Of a DNA stretch of 64,000 bases, positions 13,601 to 28,600 are shown piece after piece (the stretch's first letter is position 1; each line of letters starts with the position of its first letter). The stretch is from Caprimulgus europaeus (Eukaryota > Chordata > Aves > Caprimulgiformes > Caprimulgidae), in NCBI GenBank assembly GCA_907165065.1, contig OU015524.1:35655295-35719294 (forward strand), written 5' to 3'. The notes beneath the pieces were generated by a model that saw only the letters and a list, made by a program, of their open reading frames with translations, did no database searches and was not told where the DNA came from. The translations under genes and the position numbers were made by a program.

Positions 13601-16600
13601 TTGAAATGACTGATTTCTTCCAAACATTTAAGTTTGTTTGCCCAACGTTTTAATTAAAATTCTAAATTAGTCCAAGAGACAGAATTGACATTTTAGAGTA
13701 ATAAGTTTATTTCAGTCAAAGTCTAGCAGGAAGAAGGGAAATAAAAGTTACTTAAACTGGAATCCTTAACAGTGTAGAGGTGAATATCCAGCTGATGATG
13801 CACTGGGACAGGCACATATTATTTGATCTATAAATGACTCAAAAGAGAGACGTTTTCTGGCAACAGAACAAAGATTCCTTGCTTTCAAACAAAAATTCCT
13901 ACCTTTCAAACATTCCTACCTTTGCTTTGGATGACAAGCCACGTAAGTTGAGCCGAGCTGAAGAAAGTATCTGCAAAGCTTCCTGATGATTAGATTTGTT
14001 CTTGCTGCATTTTATAGCCACTAGAATCCAAACACAGAAAAAAATGACCCCAAAACAAAAAAAACATTATCTGTATACCAATAATCTTTAAACAATAACA
14101 TTTAATTAAAAATCTTGATACCTTCCACAGACAATTTTTAAATATAATATCCCCAAAAAGAAACACAAAGAAAAAGAATGCTGAGTAATTCTGAGAAGAT
14201 AACTAAATCCAACAGGAATATCTATCTTTCTTAAACATAAAAACCACAGTGCAGCGAATAGTCTTATTGAGACTAAGTTTTGTCCTTCTCCTGACTGGCA
14301 CAGTCAAACTTAAGTGATGATTTGAGGACTGAGATGAACTATAGATGCATTTTCACTTGCATTATGAAATTGCTAGACCATTAAATTCCTTGTTTCCCAG
14401 TCATATGTTTACTGACTCACTCAACACAATTTCTGCCTCATTCCAAGTATATTTTTGTATGCACTATCAGGATGATGCTCTCTGTTAGAGGACACCCCAT
14501 AATAGGACTAAATATAATGGTTAAAGTACAATATTGTGTTGTTACTAAGCTTAATAAATATTTGCTACACTCTTCAGGAATAATAAAAGTTCATTTCAGG
14601 TAGAACATACCATGTGCAATCTCTATAGCTCCTTTCACCACTTCCTTAAAAGAAGAAACATCTTTCTCCCAATCACTTGATTGAATTTCACATTTATGTG
14701 CCTTAGTGAGACACTGCAGTGACTGCAAGAAGGGAAAAAAAAATTATATGTGAGAAAACAAACTAGGAGACTGATTTAGTTTTAAGTATCCATAAAATTA
14801 ATGCTCAATCCAGAAAATTAATGTATCTTTACTATGCTTGATTTCCTGTGAGTTGGAGTAGTGTCCTCCTCTGCAACGGTAAGCACCAGCTGTAACACAG
14901 ATGTTCTTCACCAATATTACATCTCAAGTATGAGATGCATATAAAGTAACATGTGTCTAATTTTTATCTTTTCAAAATCTGTCTAGACTGATGGATGTGA
15001 CCCATGTTTGCCAAGTCACCATAATTAAATCCACATGAAAAAGGGAAAAATACTTGTATGCACACTTCGAACAGCAATTTTGTACCTAAAAATTTATAAC
15101 TGAATACATCAAAGCTTTCTTTCTGTATATGTATTCTTGGTGAATAATGTATTTTACAGACACAGCTATTAGCTGCCACACTGCTCTGGTTCGCAGTGTG
15201 AACAGGAAAAATAAACATAAATAATATGGAAGGAGGGTCCTATTAAGAAAAAAAAATACATGAAAAATTTAAGCAGAAGAAATTAATTTTTGCTTTTGAA
15301 TTTTGTTTTTCTTCTTACAGCATCAGAAATACAAAACAAATACAAGCCAGAAGTTACAGGGCTTGGTTCAATGACAACTCTTCAGTTACCTTTTTGAAGA
15401 GTTTAAGTATTGTGTAAAGGAATAAAAAACTTCCAGTGCGATACATGTACATGAGTGCAATAAAGACTTCTGGTTGCTGAACAAATACAGATTAAATGCT
15501 GGGGTCGTCACCCCAGCAGCTTCTACCTTCTCTCTCCCATCAGAGTTCAAATCACTGTGGCATGGGTGATTGAACTGTTCACGCTGCTGTAAATTGCAGT
15601 AAAGGTGTAGTAAGTCAAAGCAGAGCCATTTTTTTGTTTTTTCATAAACCTAGGTTATAATTGGTAGAAGTTCTGACCAGCAGAGGCAAGAAAAGAACAG
15701 TTTTTACAGCAGTCTGATTTCAGTCTGCACGTGTTTGGGTCTGAGCAGCAAATTAAGGGGGGTTTGCTGACAGATGTCAGGGAGAAGAAAGAATTCAAAG
15801 TCTTGCGGGCTGTTTGTTTGCAGTTCTGGAACCCGGATTTATCCTGGAAGGAAACAGTTATGAGCTTGGGAGAGTTCAAGGAACAGAAGGGTTTCATAGC
15901 CTGGGTACGGATCAGCAGGAAACCTGAACGTTGGAAAGATTCCTCAGTGGGAAAGGGACCGCATTCAGCATAGGAAAGAATGAATGAGGTGGCAGGTTGG
16001 TTACATGAAATTGTAAGAGTTAATATATGCTAAGCTAAAGAAAAAAAACCCAAACAAAAACACAAACCAAACACTTCAATAGTTTTACATTCCTAACTTG
16101 TAAACCCTGTCTAACTTTGATCCAATATACAAAGCACTGGTATGATTGTAACTGTAGACTCTAGTGATTTATGGCATCAGATATAGTAGCAGAGCAGAAA
16201 GGTAAAAAAACCAAGAACCAACCCACACTTTACAATAGCCAGACATACAAGTTTTTTCTTTCAAATGCAATGTTAGGAACAAAATCAATTAAATATAATT
16301 AAATCTGCACTAAATAAGGCATTATATTATGGAATAAAGGTCAAATGCTACATTTGTAAGGAGGTACACGACACTGTGATAGATCTGTTCCCATCTCTTT
16401 GTCCTATGATGCCACAATATAGTAAATAATGCCCTTTCAGAATTCACTGACCTTTCGCATAATAAATATGGGTAGAAAACTGCAACAATACATCTGGAAT
16501 TTTTCTACAGATAGTTCTATTCACTTAATATCTGACTGACATATGATGGTGCTTTAGGCAGTGAAGCCAGTAAATACTGTTTTTAACATTTTTACTCTAT

Positions 16601-19600
16601 AATATGATATCAGAAAAGCTACTAGTGATTAGTATATTGTAAATTAATTTCTATATTGTAAGTTAATATATGCTGTAGCTCTAAGCAGCTTTGCTCTTTC
16701 ATGGTCTCTCTATGGTACCATCATACCAGGATACTTGGATACACACATAAGCATACCTTAAGTATTTATAAACATCATTCCATATTGCAGGACAAGCTAG
16801 ACAGTAAGCATGTTCCATAACCAGGCTGATTGGGAAACACAGTTAAAGTCCTGTCTGCTCTACAAATTGAAACCACGTTTTTAACTGGGTTAGTGAAAAA
16901 TCCTGTGATGTAACCAGATTCTGAAACAATTACATTTATAGTATAGACAGGGCCTCTGCTACTTTGCACGTCTGAGTAAGAATTTGAGGCTATATTACAG
17001 GATATTGCAGTGTCTGTATTTCTGAATTCTAAATAGGCCAAATCTCCTTTATTGTTCAGCTGTAAAGAAAAATAGGGAAGGAAAAAAGGGAAGAATTGGA
17101 GGTATAATGGACACCAGCAATGACTAAACAAGGCATTTCATGGGGTAGAGCATAAAGAGGAAGGCAATGAGCAAGGCCCAAATAATTCTAAGTTTAACCT
17201 CACAGGCATACAATTTGTGGGCCCAAACATCTGCCTAATACACCTGACATCAAGAAGCAACAAGCAATCCTCCAGCCTGACATTTTTGCCCAGGCCAAAG
17301 GCATGAGGAAACACATGCTGAATGCTGACCCTGCGCATTTTCAGCTTCAGTGAAGATCTGATAACTCATAAGTATTTTTGGAGTGTGCAAGGCTATTTGA
17401 ATTTTGGAAATTTAATACCAAACGCAAAGCACACTCCAGCATACAACAAAGTAAACACTTGTAGCAGCACAGAGTGGTTCTTTTGGAAATGCAATCAACT
17501 CAATTACCTGGGAAGCAATAGGAACAAGAGACGGAAGTTAATGTAGCAAACCAGAGACAGGTAAAGCCAAACCAGTGGTTCACCATATTAAGAATTAAAT
17601 AGCATTATTTTTGCCATTTTAAGATAAGTAAGGACATAGCACTTTTACTCTGGGAACTCTAACTGTGGTACAGACTATCTCAAATGCACTTTCCCTTAGT
17701 GATCGCAAAGAAGAATATAGATGGCTTATGATGCCACTGGATCATGTGATTAATATCCACTTTTTTCTAGAAGCTGCAATATCTTGTCTTCAAAATAAAA
17801 ATTTCCAATTTAACCCTCCACCACAATTAGATTATAGACATTAGATTGCTGCCAAGAAAAATTTCAGCATACAAATCCAAGACAATGCACATATGCTGTA
17901 ATAGGATGTTTTAAAACACTGAAAAGAGATTTTTTAAAAATCCACAAAAACTGATTTAAACCATCTTGCTCCTGTTAGATAATAACAATGTGTGCTGTAG
18001 GAACATGAAAAGCAGAAAATAAACTTAGAGAAACACTAAAGCAAAACACATCTGCAACAAGAGCATGTCTTACCATAGCACTATAGTTTTTCGGAGAACA
18101 GAAGGTTTGTACCAGAAGTATCCATAAAAATGTAAACCTCACAACACATTTACCTTTTCAATATCTTCACCACTACCATTCTGTCCATTTCCATAAAGTT
18201 GGGCATAAAGTCTCCAGATCTCCCCATCATTTGTCACTCGTGAAGTCACTCTGCCCAGGAGCTCTTGCAATTTCCCCTTCAATCCACTTGCCACCTCTCC
18301 AGTGCGATCTTCCACACCATCCACTACTGCTCTGACCAGAATAGCCAGCACCTTACCAAAAAAGCACGAAAGAGTTTTTATTCCAGCTCAAATCAACATC
18401 AGTGTATATAGTGATACCTGTAATATTTGGCCTCTATTAATGATTCAGTAAAATACAAACACAGTACCATATGAAAAGTAGAGAATTTACTAAGAAATAC
18501 ATTATTAGGGGAGTAATTAAACTAATTTAAACCTCATCTGCATGATTCTATGGTTGGTGAAGACAGAGGCCAAAGAGCTAAGACAGAAGTTTGTCTAACT
18601 GGGACAGGCTAGTGTGAAAAAGAGTGGTATAGGAAATTGTGGCAGTATCCTAAAGATATTTTCACTTTATAATACGGTTATAAAAAGATCAGTAAAGAGG
18701 CTGAACCAGATTAATTCAGGGAATGGAAGACAATGTTGTTTACAGGACCTCTATTTAACTACCTGTAAAAATTGAAATGGAAATTGGAATATCACTTTGG
18801 GAAACTGTTTAATGCACTTCTGGTGAATTACTAGACAAGTCAGTTCAATCAAAGCTTTTACAAGTGCTTATTTAATGGCTGTACTTTCTGAGTCACTGGC
18901 TTGAGAATGTGGGATCTGACCTGCAGAAATGCTGAGTTCGTGCAGCTGCCGGTGAACTCAATGGGAGCTGGGCTTTGTGTGTATGAAATGCTATGTAATA
19001 CCGAGTGTCCTTGAAAAAAAAAATGAGAGTCTTCGTTTCCCACTGAACACTGAAAATTAGAAAACAGTTCTGCTGTGCCTCAGTTCCTTTTCCATAAAAA
19101 GAGAGACAGCATACATAAGTTAAGACATTGGATCATATGGTGAATTAGAAGAAAGTAAAATCCAGAAAAACTGTGGCTTATTACTAAGAACTACCTGTTC
19201 TGTGTAGTGCATGAGACACTGAGACTGGGGAGGAAATAATGATAAAAACAAAATGGAAGTCTCATAGGGCTTCCATTCAAGATAAGGCTGGCAACGGGAA
19301 TACAAACACCTTCATGCTGGTACTGTCTAACCTGTGTGCTATCATTTGGTAACTTTAATGCTTCAACATTTTTGTCCATATGATAGTAATACTTACAATG
19401 AAATCACATTAATAGCAATACTAATATCAAGACAGTAGTAAGACCAATTTCAAAGATGATCTGTGAATAGCCCCAAACCACACAAATATACCATCACTCT
19501 TGTAAAAGGAAGACAGTAATGCATCCTCACAAGTCAAGATGTAGTTCACTGGCAGAAAGTAACGCAAAAATTATGACAGTATCAAAGTGTATTACACTTA

Positions 19601-22600
19601 AAAACATATGTAGTTTAGTATGTGTGATGTTATTTTCCTAAAACAACTTTTCTTCTATAGAATAACTCAATTGACATGCATCCCAAGAATTCATTACTGA
19701 GTTTAATCAGATATAGGAAATCTTTGGCAAAACAACCCAAATAAATCAAAATGGCTGATGATGTTATGAAATAAATCTATGTAACAGAAAGTGTAAAAAA
19801 AATTATATATCTCCCTGGTATCTTTTCAGAATCAATAGGAAATCACAGTAGCATCTGAACATCAGCTAAATAGTTCCCCCCTCCTACTCCCCAAGGCATT
19901 AACAGTATAGCCCTTATAAAATGATATGACATGCTGGCTGTTCTTTCTTTTCTGTTAAAGAGCTTGGATTTTCACTTAAGATAACAGATAATATGAGCAA
20001 CTATTAATAGTCCAAAAGTTCTGAAATTCATATTACACTCATGATTTGGAATCTAAGGGACTAAAACCCATCACTGAATGAATCAGGTCTTCTATAATGA
20101 CTTGCTAGAAAAACATCAGCAAGTATTGATATTGCCTTTACTACAGCATTAAAATAAAAATCCCAAGAGAGGTATAAGAAGATACATTAAGCTATGTTCT
20201 CTTTTGGAAAGGAACTAGAACTGGTCAGGAGGATTCACACATACAAGTATGACTTCTCTATCACTTTCTCAGTTTAACAAAATTGTTACTCAGAAATGCA
20301 AAAAGTTGGTTAACATGAATATCATGTCTGGAGTTTTAAAGCTAATGCTGTTTGGCTTGCACATGAACAAAAAAAGTTTCCTCAGTCAGTAGGATTTAGC
20401 AACTGAGAAATTACCCATATTCCTAAAGAGTTCAGGCTTTGCTTATACTTTCATCATAATAATCTATCTCCTTTTGTAGTAATTCATCATGTAAGCTTTA
20501 GCAATACAGTAGTTAAAATAAAACTAGTGTGAAGGCCCAGATTAAAGGGTCCATTAAACAGTAATGAATCATTAACGCTACTTGGCTGTGCCCAGTTGTT
20601 AAATAAAGCTCTTTCAAATTGCAAGTGAATTGTGCTAATCATCAAAAAGCATTAGCAGTGTAACAGAGCTTTCAATTTTAGATGGTTGTCTTAAGTGTTA
20701 AATTTTAATTTAGATCTTCCGAGAGATTTTAAACTGCCATACATAAAGCAATGCTCTGCTGCCCACGGTCCTACACAAGCAGCAGAATTGCCTCGATTGG
20801 AAAAGTCCTATAATAACATCAAGTCCAATCGTTAACCTAGCACTGATAAATCCCCTAAACCATGACTAAACCGTGTGCCTCCGCACTAAGATATATCTAG
20901 ATGACTCTTAAATAACTCAAGGGATGGGGACTCAACCACTGCCCTGGGCAACCCATTCCAACACCTGATAACCCTTTCAAGTAAAGAAGTTCTTCCTAAT
21001 ATCCAATCTAAACTTCCCTTGGCGCAACTTGAGGCCATTTCCTCTCATCCTGTCACTTGCTACTTGGGAGAAGAGACAGTCCCCCACCCCTCTACGCTCT
21101 CCCTTCAGGTAGTTGTAGAGAGCAACAAGGTCTCCCCTCAGCCTCCTTTTCTTCCACAGAAAAGGAGCTATCGGATCCAAAATGACAATTCTGCAGTCTA
21201 TGAGCAATCCTTATGCCCCTCCAAAATGAAAGCTTTATAATAAAGACAATTGCCATTAGTGAGTTACTCAAAAGAAACAGAGCTCTGGAAATTAGTAATT
21301 TCTACCCTCGCTCCTCAAAATCCCCTTGGAACGTGCTCTTGCAGCCTTTTATTACAAACACTTTGGCAATACAAACTGCTGAAATGAGGATGATATTTGA
21401 TGGAAAGGGTAACTGAAAAACTTTGCTAGATTCTCTAGAACACAGAATTGCACAGAGGAGCCATTTGTCCATACTTCTGAATTCATATTCTTTGATAGCA
21501 CAGGATGAAGATCTGGTTTCTGAAAGTAGTGTGGCAAAACAGCTTTTCCACCAATAAAATAACTTTGTTATTCACAGAACTGCAACTTTCCAAGTAAAAA
21601 AGATTGTTTGACTCCACAAGCATGCATGTGGTGCAAAGTAGTACAATTAGGAGTTGCAGAAACCTTTCAGATATATTTACCACCTCAGATTAATAATTCA
21701 TGGACTAAACTGACGATTACAACAGCTAAGGCTTTCTTCTCAGGTCCTTTTTAGTGACTGATCTACGAGCTGAAACTACAGTTAATTCAGCAAGCCTTTA
21801 TCTTTTATTAGATAACATCTATACTAAACATTTTCAAGGTATATTTCTCAGTAGGTTCATGAACATCAAAAGGAAAAGGGAAATTTGAAAATTTTAAGAA
21901 CTAGTAAGGAGGGAAGGTAAGAAAGCATGCTTATAACATTTAAGGGGAATACTGGGAAACTGAAACTTTTGAAGTATGTAATTTGCTGTAATCTTTTATT
22001 ACGTTGTTGTTCATTTAAAAAGAGCCCTTTAGTTTTTTCTTGTTCAATTCTGTCTGCAGAATCCGTACATACATATCTTCAAGCCTCATGATATCCTGAT
22101 CTCAGAACCCTTGCCACAAGGATGACATCGTTAAATAACTAGAATAGCTCAGAAGCAAAATTTCCCAAAGCTGCATTCTGTAGTCAGAAGTCTGGCACAA
22201 GGAGACAGCAATGGCCTAACAGAAATCTCAGATTAAGATATGAATCCCTTACTGTTATTTATGAATATGACTTCATACTATGCTGACATAAAATAATTTG
22301 ATGTAACTACACAAACCAAGGACATTTCAAATTATATATTCAATTGCACACTCCTAATTGATGCATTCAGTCTCACAAGAGGTATTCTGCAACAAAGATT
22401 ATGCTAAAAGTGATTGGTGATTGGCTTTCTGTTTTCACCAAGAACTGGAATTAATGATTCCAACTTATTTCTTCCAGTCCAATGGATATTTATTTTTCTG
22501 GATTTTTAAATTCCTATCTTCTTTCTCACCACTATGTCATCTACTTTAGTACTCCAACAATTAAAATCTATGATGACTACAAATACTAAATATAATCTCA

Positions 22601-25600
22601 GAGAAGATCATACTATGTTGCATGGGAACAGAGGTGTATGCTTCCACTTACTCATGCTTGATGATTTCACTTTTTAAAAATACAATTGCACAAGAGGGTT
22701 ATAGAGCATCTCTATTTAAAACAGACCAGTTGGCAAATGGGAGAGGCTCAGAAATTAATGGTGAGCTTTGTAAACAATCTCAGCAGAAGCTTTTAGTTTT
22801 ATGTGATTTTTGTTTTGCTATGGGAATACTCTTCCTCATAAGATTAAAGCCTTTCTAAAAGTCTTCAATCAGGCTCTGAGGTTTTTATTAGTCAACTAGG
22901 AAAATCCTTCTAATTGAGGAAACTGTATTAGAAGTTATGAGATGAAACCCATAAAGCACTTTATATATCAGAACTCAAAGTTAAAATTAGGATGCAAGAG
23001 AAAAAAATTAGGATACATAGCATATATATATATATACTTGTGTAAAAATGATAAAAGTTGTACGAGAACAAGATGAAAAAAGTTATAGAAGAAAAATATA
23101 AATTTAGTGCAAGCAATATCCCCAAATATTTTAATAAAATATCCTCTATAACATCTGAAAAAACACACTAATAGGAGTCTGTATCGTCTCAAAATATCTA
23201 AAATGGACAAATACATGTAGAAAGTTCTATTACTGGTCAGCAGTCAATCTGACTAAATAATACAGTAGACCACCTGTGAAAATGTTATTTAAATTAACAA
23301 TTGAGAAAAAAAATATTTTAAAAAGCCAACCATATACAAGACATTCCCTGAATAAACACACAGGCCCCACCAGCACCACAATACTGGAGCTGCCAAACAC
23401 ACTAATCTTTACCATATATAAGATTATTTTCCATAGACACTTATTATTGCAAAGATAGTTTGAGACCTTTCAAAGTTTTGCCATATCAAACCCGAAAGAT
23501 TTTATCCATACAGAGTATTATCCTCAGCATGGTTGGCTTTATGGTATTAAGTATTGTACCCACATACAATTTGTTATTAAAAAGTAATCTGAAAAAAGTT
23601 TTTAACATCCTCATCCCTCTGTGAACAAATTAGATGTTTCCACAGCCATAATTAATTCTATCTGTTCTCTCTCCTCATCGTTGGATTCAAACTCCCAAAA
23701 TCCAGGAAAGCTACTTTTAATCATTTTATGCGATAAGAAAACAAACATAATCCTGGTATCAATGACCAGCAGCAGCTGGGTCCTCTTACCTTGGTACTAC
23801 ACACAAACTCCTTAAGAGCTCATAAGCTCTTCAAGCAGATCCATTAATTTTGTAAAAGTTTTTGGAAGTGTTTCACTAATCTGCTTAAGGGATTCCTTGG
23901 CTTGTCTTTCAGATTTACCTTGCTATTTTCACTGACTGTACAGAACCCAGCTTGGATCAGGACCTGGTTTTAGGCAAGGTAAAATCCTGGCTGATGCTGT
24001 TAAAGTAGGCTCTCTGGATTTTGTCAGAGCATACATTTACAAACATAGAAGTTAACTGAACTTAATTGAACTACAGTGAAAGATGAGCAAAATATCTCCT
24101 TTATTTTAATTTGTTATTAAGAGTCAATGTTCTGACTGTAACACATTCAATCTGTGAAACAATTCACTTTCAAAGGCTCATTTGTGGATTTTTCAAACAC
24201 ATGGGAAAAGCTTACCTTTTTAAACTAGATTACTTATTTTTTTTTCTGATACTAAGATATGCAGGAACAATATGGAAAGATGGGGTTATGCATTGTGTTT
24301 TATTTAAGAATGGATGTTAAAACTGCAAGACTTATACTTGTCCTTCCACAAAGTCTGAAGCAATTTGGATGCAAAGTTTCCTTTTTTTATTTTAAATAGT
24401 CTTACAGTCGAGATCTCAAAAAATGGCTTGCCTACCTAACTTCACTGGTATGTGTACTACCATAACTGACACCATTATCAGCAGAAATCTCTCTCTGTCT
24501 TACAAGAAAAATTAATGAACATATAGGATGACTTAATATGAAAACTTCCCCACCTGTGTATCATTGTACTTTTCTCTTAAGTCCATGAGCCGGTGATAAG
24601 CTTTAATTGCTTCTGAAAACTCTCCAACATCTGTACTGGTGAGAAGATAGTTCTCCCATATTTGCCAGTGCTCATAGTTGCACTTGAGAGCTTCTTGGAG
24701 GGTTCGAAATGCTTTGATTCTAATCAATAATAACAAAGAAGAATAGAGAAGAAGATTACATATTAAAGATTTAATATAGAAGATTTCCATATTGAAATCA
24801 GTTGGCATTGTATCAACTAAAAAGCTGCTTATTTAAAAATTCAGGTTTAGAAAACAGCACAATGTAAAAGTTACTGTTCATAATTTATAATAATGATAAT
24901 TCCTTACTTGCTCTTGACAATTACTTTCTATTGGTTCACTCCACAGTACACTGTGTAGAGTTTGAACTAGGTAATTTCTGTGTTAGCTCTCAATTACATT
25001 TTCAGAAAAATTCATTATAAATTGTTCCACCTATGTTAATATTTTATTTTCTGAATTTTTAACTGGAACCATGAGAAAACAATCTGACTCATACTGCAGT
25101 TGTAACACATTAAAAAATTATAATCATTGAGTTCATGGCAGATGCAGGATTATATTGACTCATTTCATCACACAAAAGAAGGTTATTTAACAATAACAGC
25201 TTTTTGTGATTTATTTTAAACATTTGCACATGGTAAACCTGTATATCCACTGCCCAGCATTTTCAATCATTTTTTTCTTACGTCATCTGGAAGCTTTAAT
25301 TATGCTCTGTTCCCTGATGCTATACTGCTCAGTACTAATGTGTGAGTGTGGCCCCAAATACTGTTAGGGTGCTTCACCAAAGGTGCTGCCCAGGGAACCA
25401 TCTCATAGTGGCAGGAGAAAATGTTGTGGAATAAAGGTGGACAGAATAATTCCTTTAAAGTCACTGTAAAGTCAAGAAGCATCTTTATTTTTTCATGTGG
25501 ATCCACTGCAGGCAACCCTTTACCATTCCCTTACTCAAGGAGAAAAGTAATGGCATTCTGTGGTAAGAAACAAGACAGTTTGGCCAAATCAAGACTATTG

Positions 25601-28600
25601 GCTGAAAGCAGCTGACCTACAGTTGACAGAGGTATGATCTCCTGCACAACACGCAACCAATGCTGCCAGAGAGGAGGCAGAAGGAGTAAGAAGTCTTAAT
25701 GCAATCTGAAGCCTATGTTGGTAAGGTCTAGGTGCCTACTGTTTAAAGCTTTAAACATACAGCTAAAAGTTTCAGTAAATTTAAAACGTTAAAAAAAGCT
25801 TTGCTAGAGAATCAGAATGATATGGTTCTTGGGACATTAAGAGACTGAAGCTTACTCTCAGCTGGACAGTCATGATGTGTAGAAAAAAACCAAAGGAATA
25901 AATTCCTTTTAATGAAAACCTGAAGCAGTTTTCCCAGGCTCAGAAAAATCTTCTTTGGGAAAGTATGACAATAAATCTCTTTTTAATAAAGATCATATAA
26001 AGATGGCTTGTTATCAAAATTTGCAGTTCACTTGCTCTATTGCTTGAGTAAGTTGCTAAAAGTGCAGTCTCCAAAGAAAAGACAGCTCAAAGAAATTGTT
26101 GGTTGAGTTTCAGAAAGAGGATCTGGGAGAGTGTAAATACCTAACTAGTGGATTGGGCCATTAAAAGTTTGGAGTGGCTGGCTCAGGGAAAAATGTAAAC
26201 AACTGCCAATCTAGGCCCACAGTATTAAAAGAGTTACCAAATACATGTGAAGAGAGCTGACTGACAGAGCAAAACTATTGAAGGAAAACAGGTCATTTGG
26301 CACAGCTACAGCAGAATAGTCCACAGGCAGGATCTTTCCATGTTCACTCCCCTTTTCTCCCTCTTCTGATATACGTGATACTGCTGAGTAAAGGTGCTAA
26401 CAGTTGGGTCTCCTCCATTGTTAACAGTCTTAGGAAGGGATTTCAGACCCTGATTTTGATAGATTACATTATTAAAAAGAAACAGAGACCTGCTCCTTCC
26501 CCTGTGGATTTTGCTACAATGGTAGCTGGGATCTGCCAAAGCTCTCTGACAGGCTGGAAGATACCCTGGCTGACCGATGTACCCCAATCACCTTGAGAAA
26601 CTGTTTCTGAAACTGCTTTTCAACATCTGCAGGATTAGCCTGTATGATTTTCCATCTTCTGAAAAACTTAGTAAGTTATCAGGAGGGCAGATATCAGTTG
26701 GAACTGTGAAATGTAGACAAGATACCAAGAGGGATGGGATGGGATGGAAACCATATTCCTCAAACCATCACTCTTGCTATGCTACTAAAGTCCTCTAGGG
26801 TTCTCAAAACAAATCTCCCACGCATTTAATACATCATATAATGAAGGAGTATTCTTAACCAGGGCAACAGTTAAACCAATTCATATCCAAATATGAAATA
26901 GTAGGCAGTACCAGTGTGTCATCCTGTCTTGGAAACCAGGAATCTTTCACCCAAAGGACAGAGGGTCATAGTCTGTTCTGAGAAGTACGAGATCTAGATT
27001 TCAAAGGTCTCCTGGCACTCAGAGAAGTTTTTTCTGGTAAACCAAGGAGAAGTGTCTGTTTTCATAACATTTTTTCTGGAGGAAATTCCAAATACACAAA
27101 ACTTGTGGACTCTTAAAAAGCAAACAAACCCAGAAAGACAACAAAACCCCTTTAATCTGGGTGCCACCAAGTTGTTTGCAAACACTTTACAAAAAGATTT
27201 ACACATTTTATATTTTCCTGTTGTAGGAGAGACTGCCAAACATTACCCAAACGCACAATCCTTGAGTAGGACTGATTTTAAGAGCATGGTTGGAGTAAAG
27301 CTTGATTTTGATGAGGGAGCAAAAGAAAACAATGAACTTAAATATCTTAATTTTATTTTCCTTTTTTTAATCCTCCCTCTACTTCTCCCTCCCCTGTCCC
27401 AGCAGGATTGAAAAATAAGAATTTACACTTCCACCACCACTCAGCCTCCCAAAATGTTATACAAAAGCGCACTATTCCAACAGCCTTTGTTTTGAGAGTG
27501 GGTTAAACTAACTCACACACAGACTTGATCTGTGAGTGACTACACAAATAATCAAAGAAGTTGCTACTCCACAGCAAATCCAGGCCACACTCAGCTATCA
27601 GCATGCAATAAAGTGAAACTCATCACAGTAGTTTCTCAGCCTTGTGGTAGATGAACAGACAGAAAAATTATTTTGATTAAAGATACTTTTATGAAACAAG
27701 CATAAGTCTGTGCCCTGAGCATCAGAAATACCCTTTAGAACTTCACGCAAAAGAAGAGGCAATCTATCACACGCAGTTTGAGACAATAAATTTTGCATTC
27801 TCAGGGCACTGCTGAAGATTAAAGGAACTAGTTAAAGTTAAAAACTTTAAGTTAAAACAAGCTCTTGATTTCTACTACTTTATTTCTTAATCTTGAGTAG
27901 TTATTCTAACCTTCATTTTCTCCTCCGTTCTGCTCCCATTAGCATATCACACCATCTCTTGAATTAATTTATGATATTACTTCCCACATTTCCTACGTAT
28001 GTTTATCAATTTACCCTTTTATGGTAAATTTACTCTTCTTTTTCTCCTTTTTAGTTTGCTGCCTGACTGCATAAATATATAAACTGATGTCAGAATTTGA
28101 GTAAAGTTTTAAAAAATTTATCTTATTCTTTTGTTTCATCCTTTGAGGACAAGCTTTAATGTGAAAATTCTTCTTAATAAATATTAAGTTCCTTCAGTTC
28201 TATTCTGTGTCTACGAGTAACTTTTACTACATTTAGTTGAAATACAAAATAAGACAGGCAGTTCATTTAGGTCAAAGCTTCTTGTACTAATGGTTAATGT
28301 GGAGGGAAAAGAACAAGTGCAGATTTCCACCTGCTTTCATAATATAAAAAATAAACTGCCTGTTTTCCCCTTAAATCTACTAAGATTAATGTAGTATGAA
28401 TTGATACAAGTCTGAATATAGTTGTTTGAAATGCATTTATCTTTTTAACTTCATACTCAAATTAGTTTCCAACTCCAATATAAAAGGAAGTGTAGGCTGA
28501 GAGGTTGCTACTTTCATAAAGCTTAGGAAACTATTTCCTGTAAAATGAAATAAGTTATCAATAAGCCAACCTGGGAGAGAGAACTGGAGGGATAAGCATT

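Noticed and set aside
16775-17131. 118-codon minus-strand frame between two TTC27 exons
   Set aside because: The flanking TTC27 exons join in phase and match the known protein without it, and no good acceptor/donor pair frames it.
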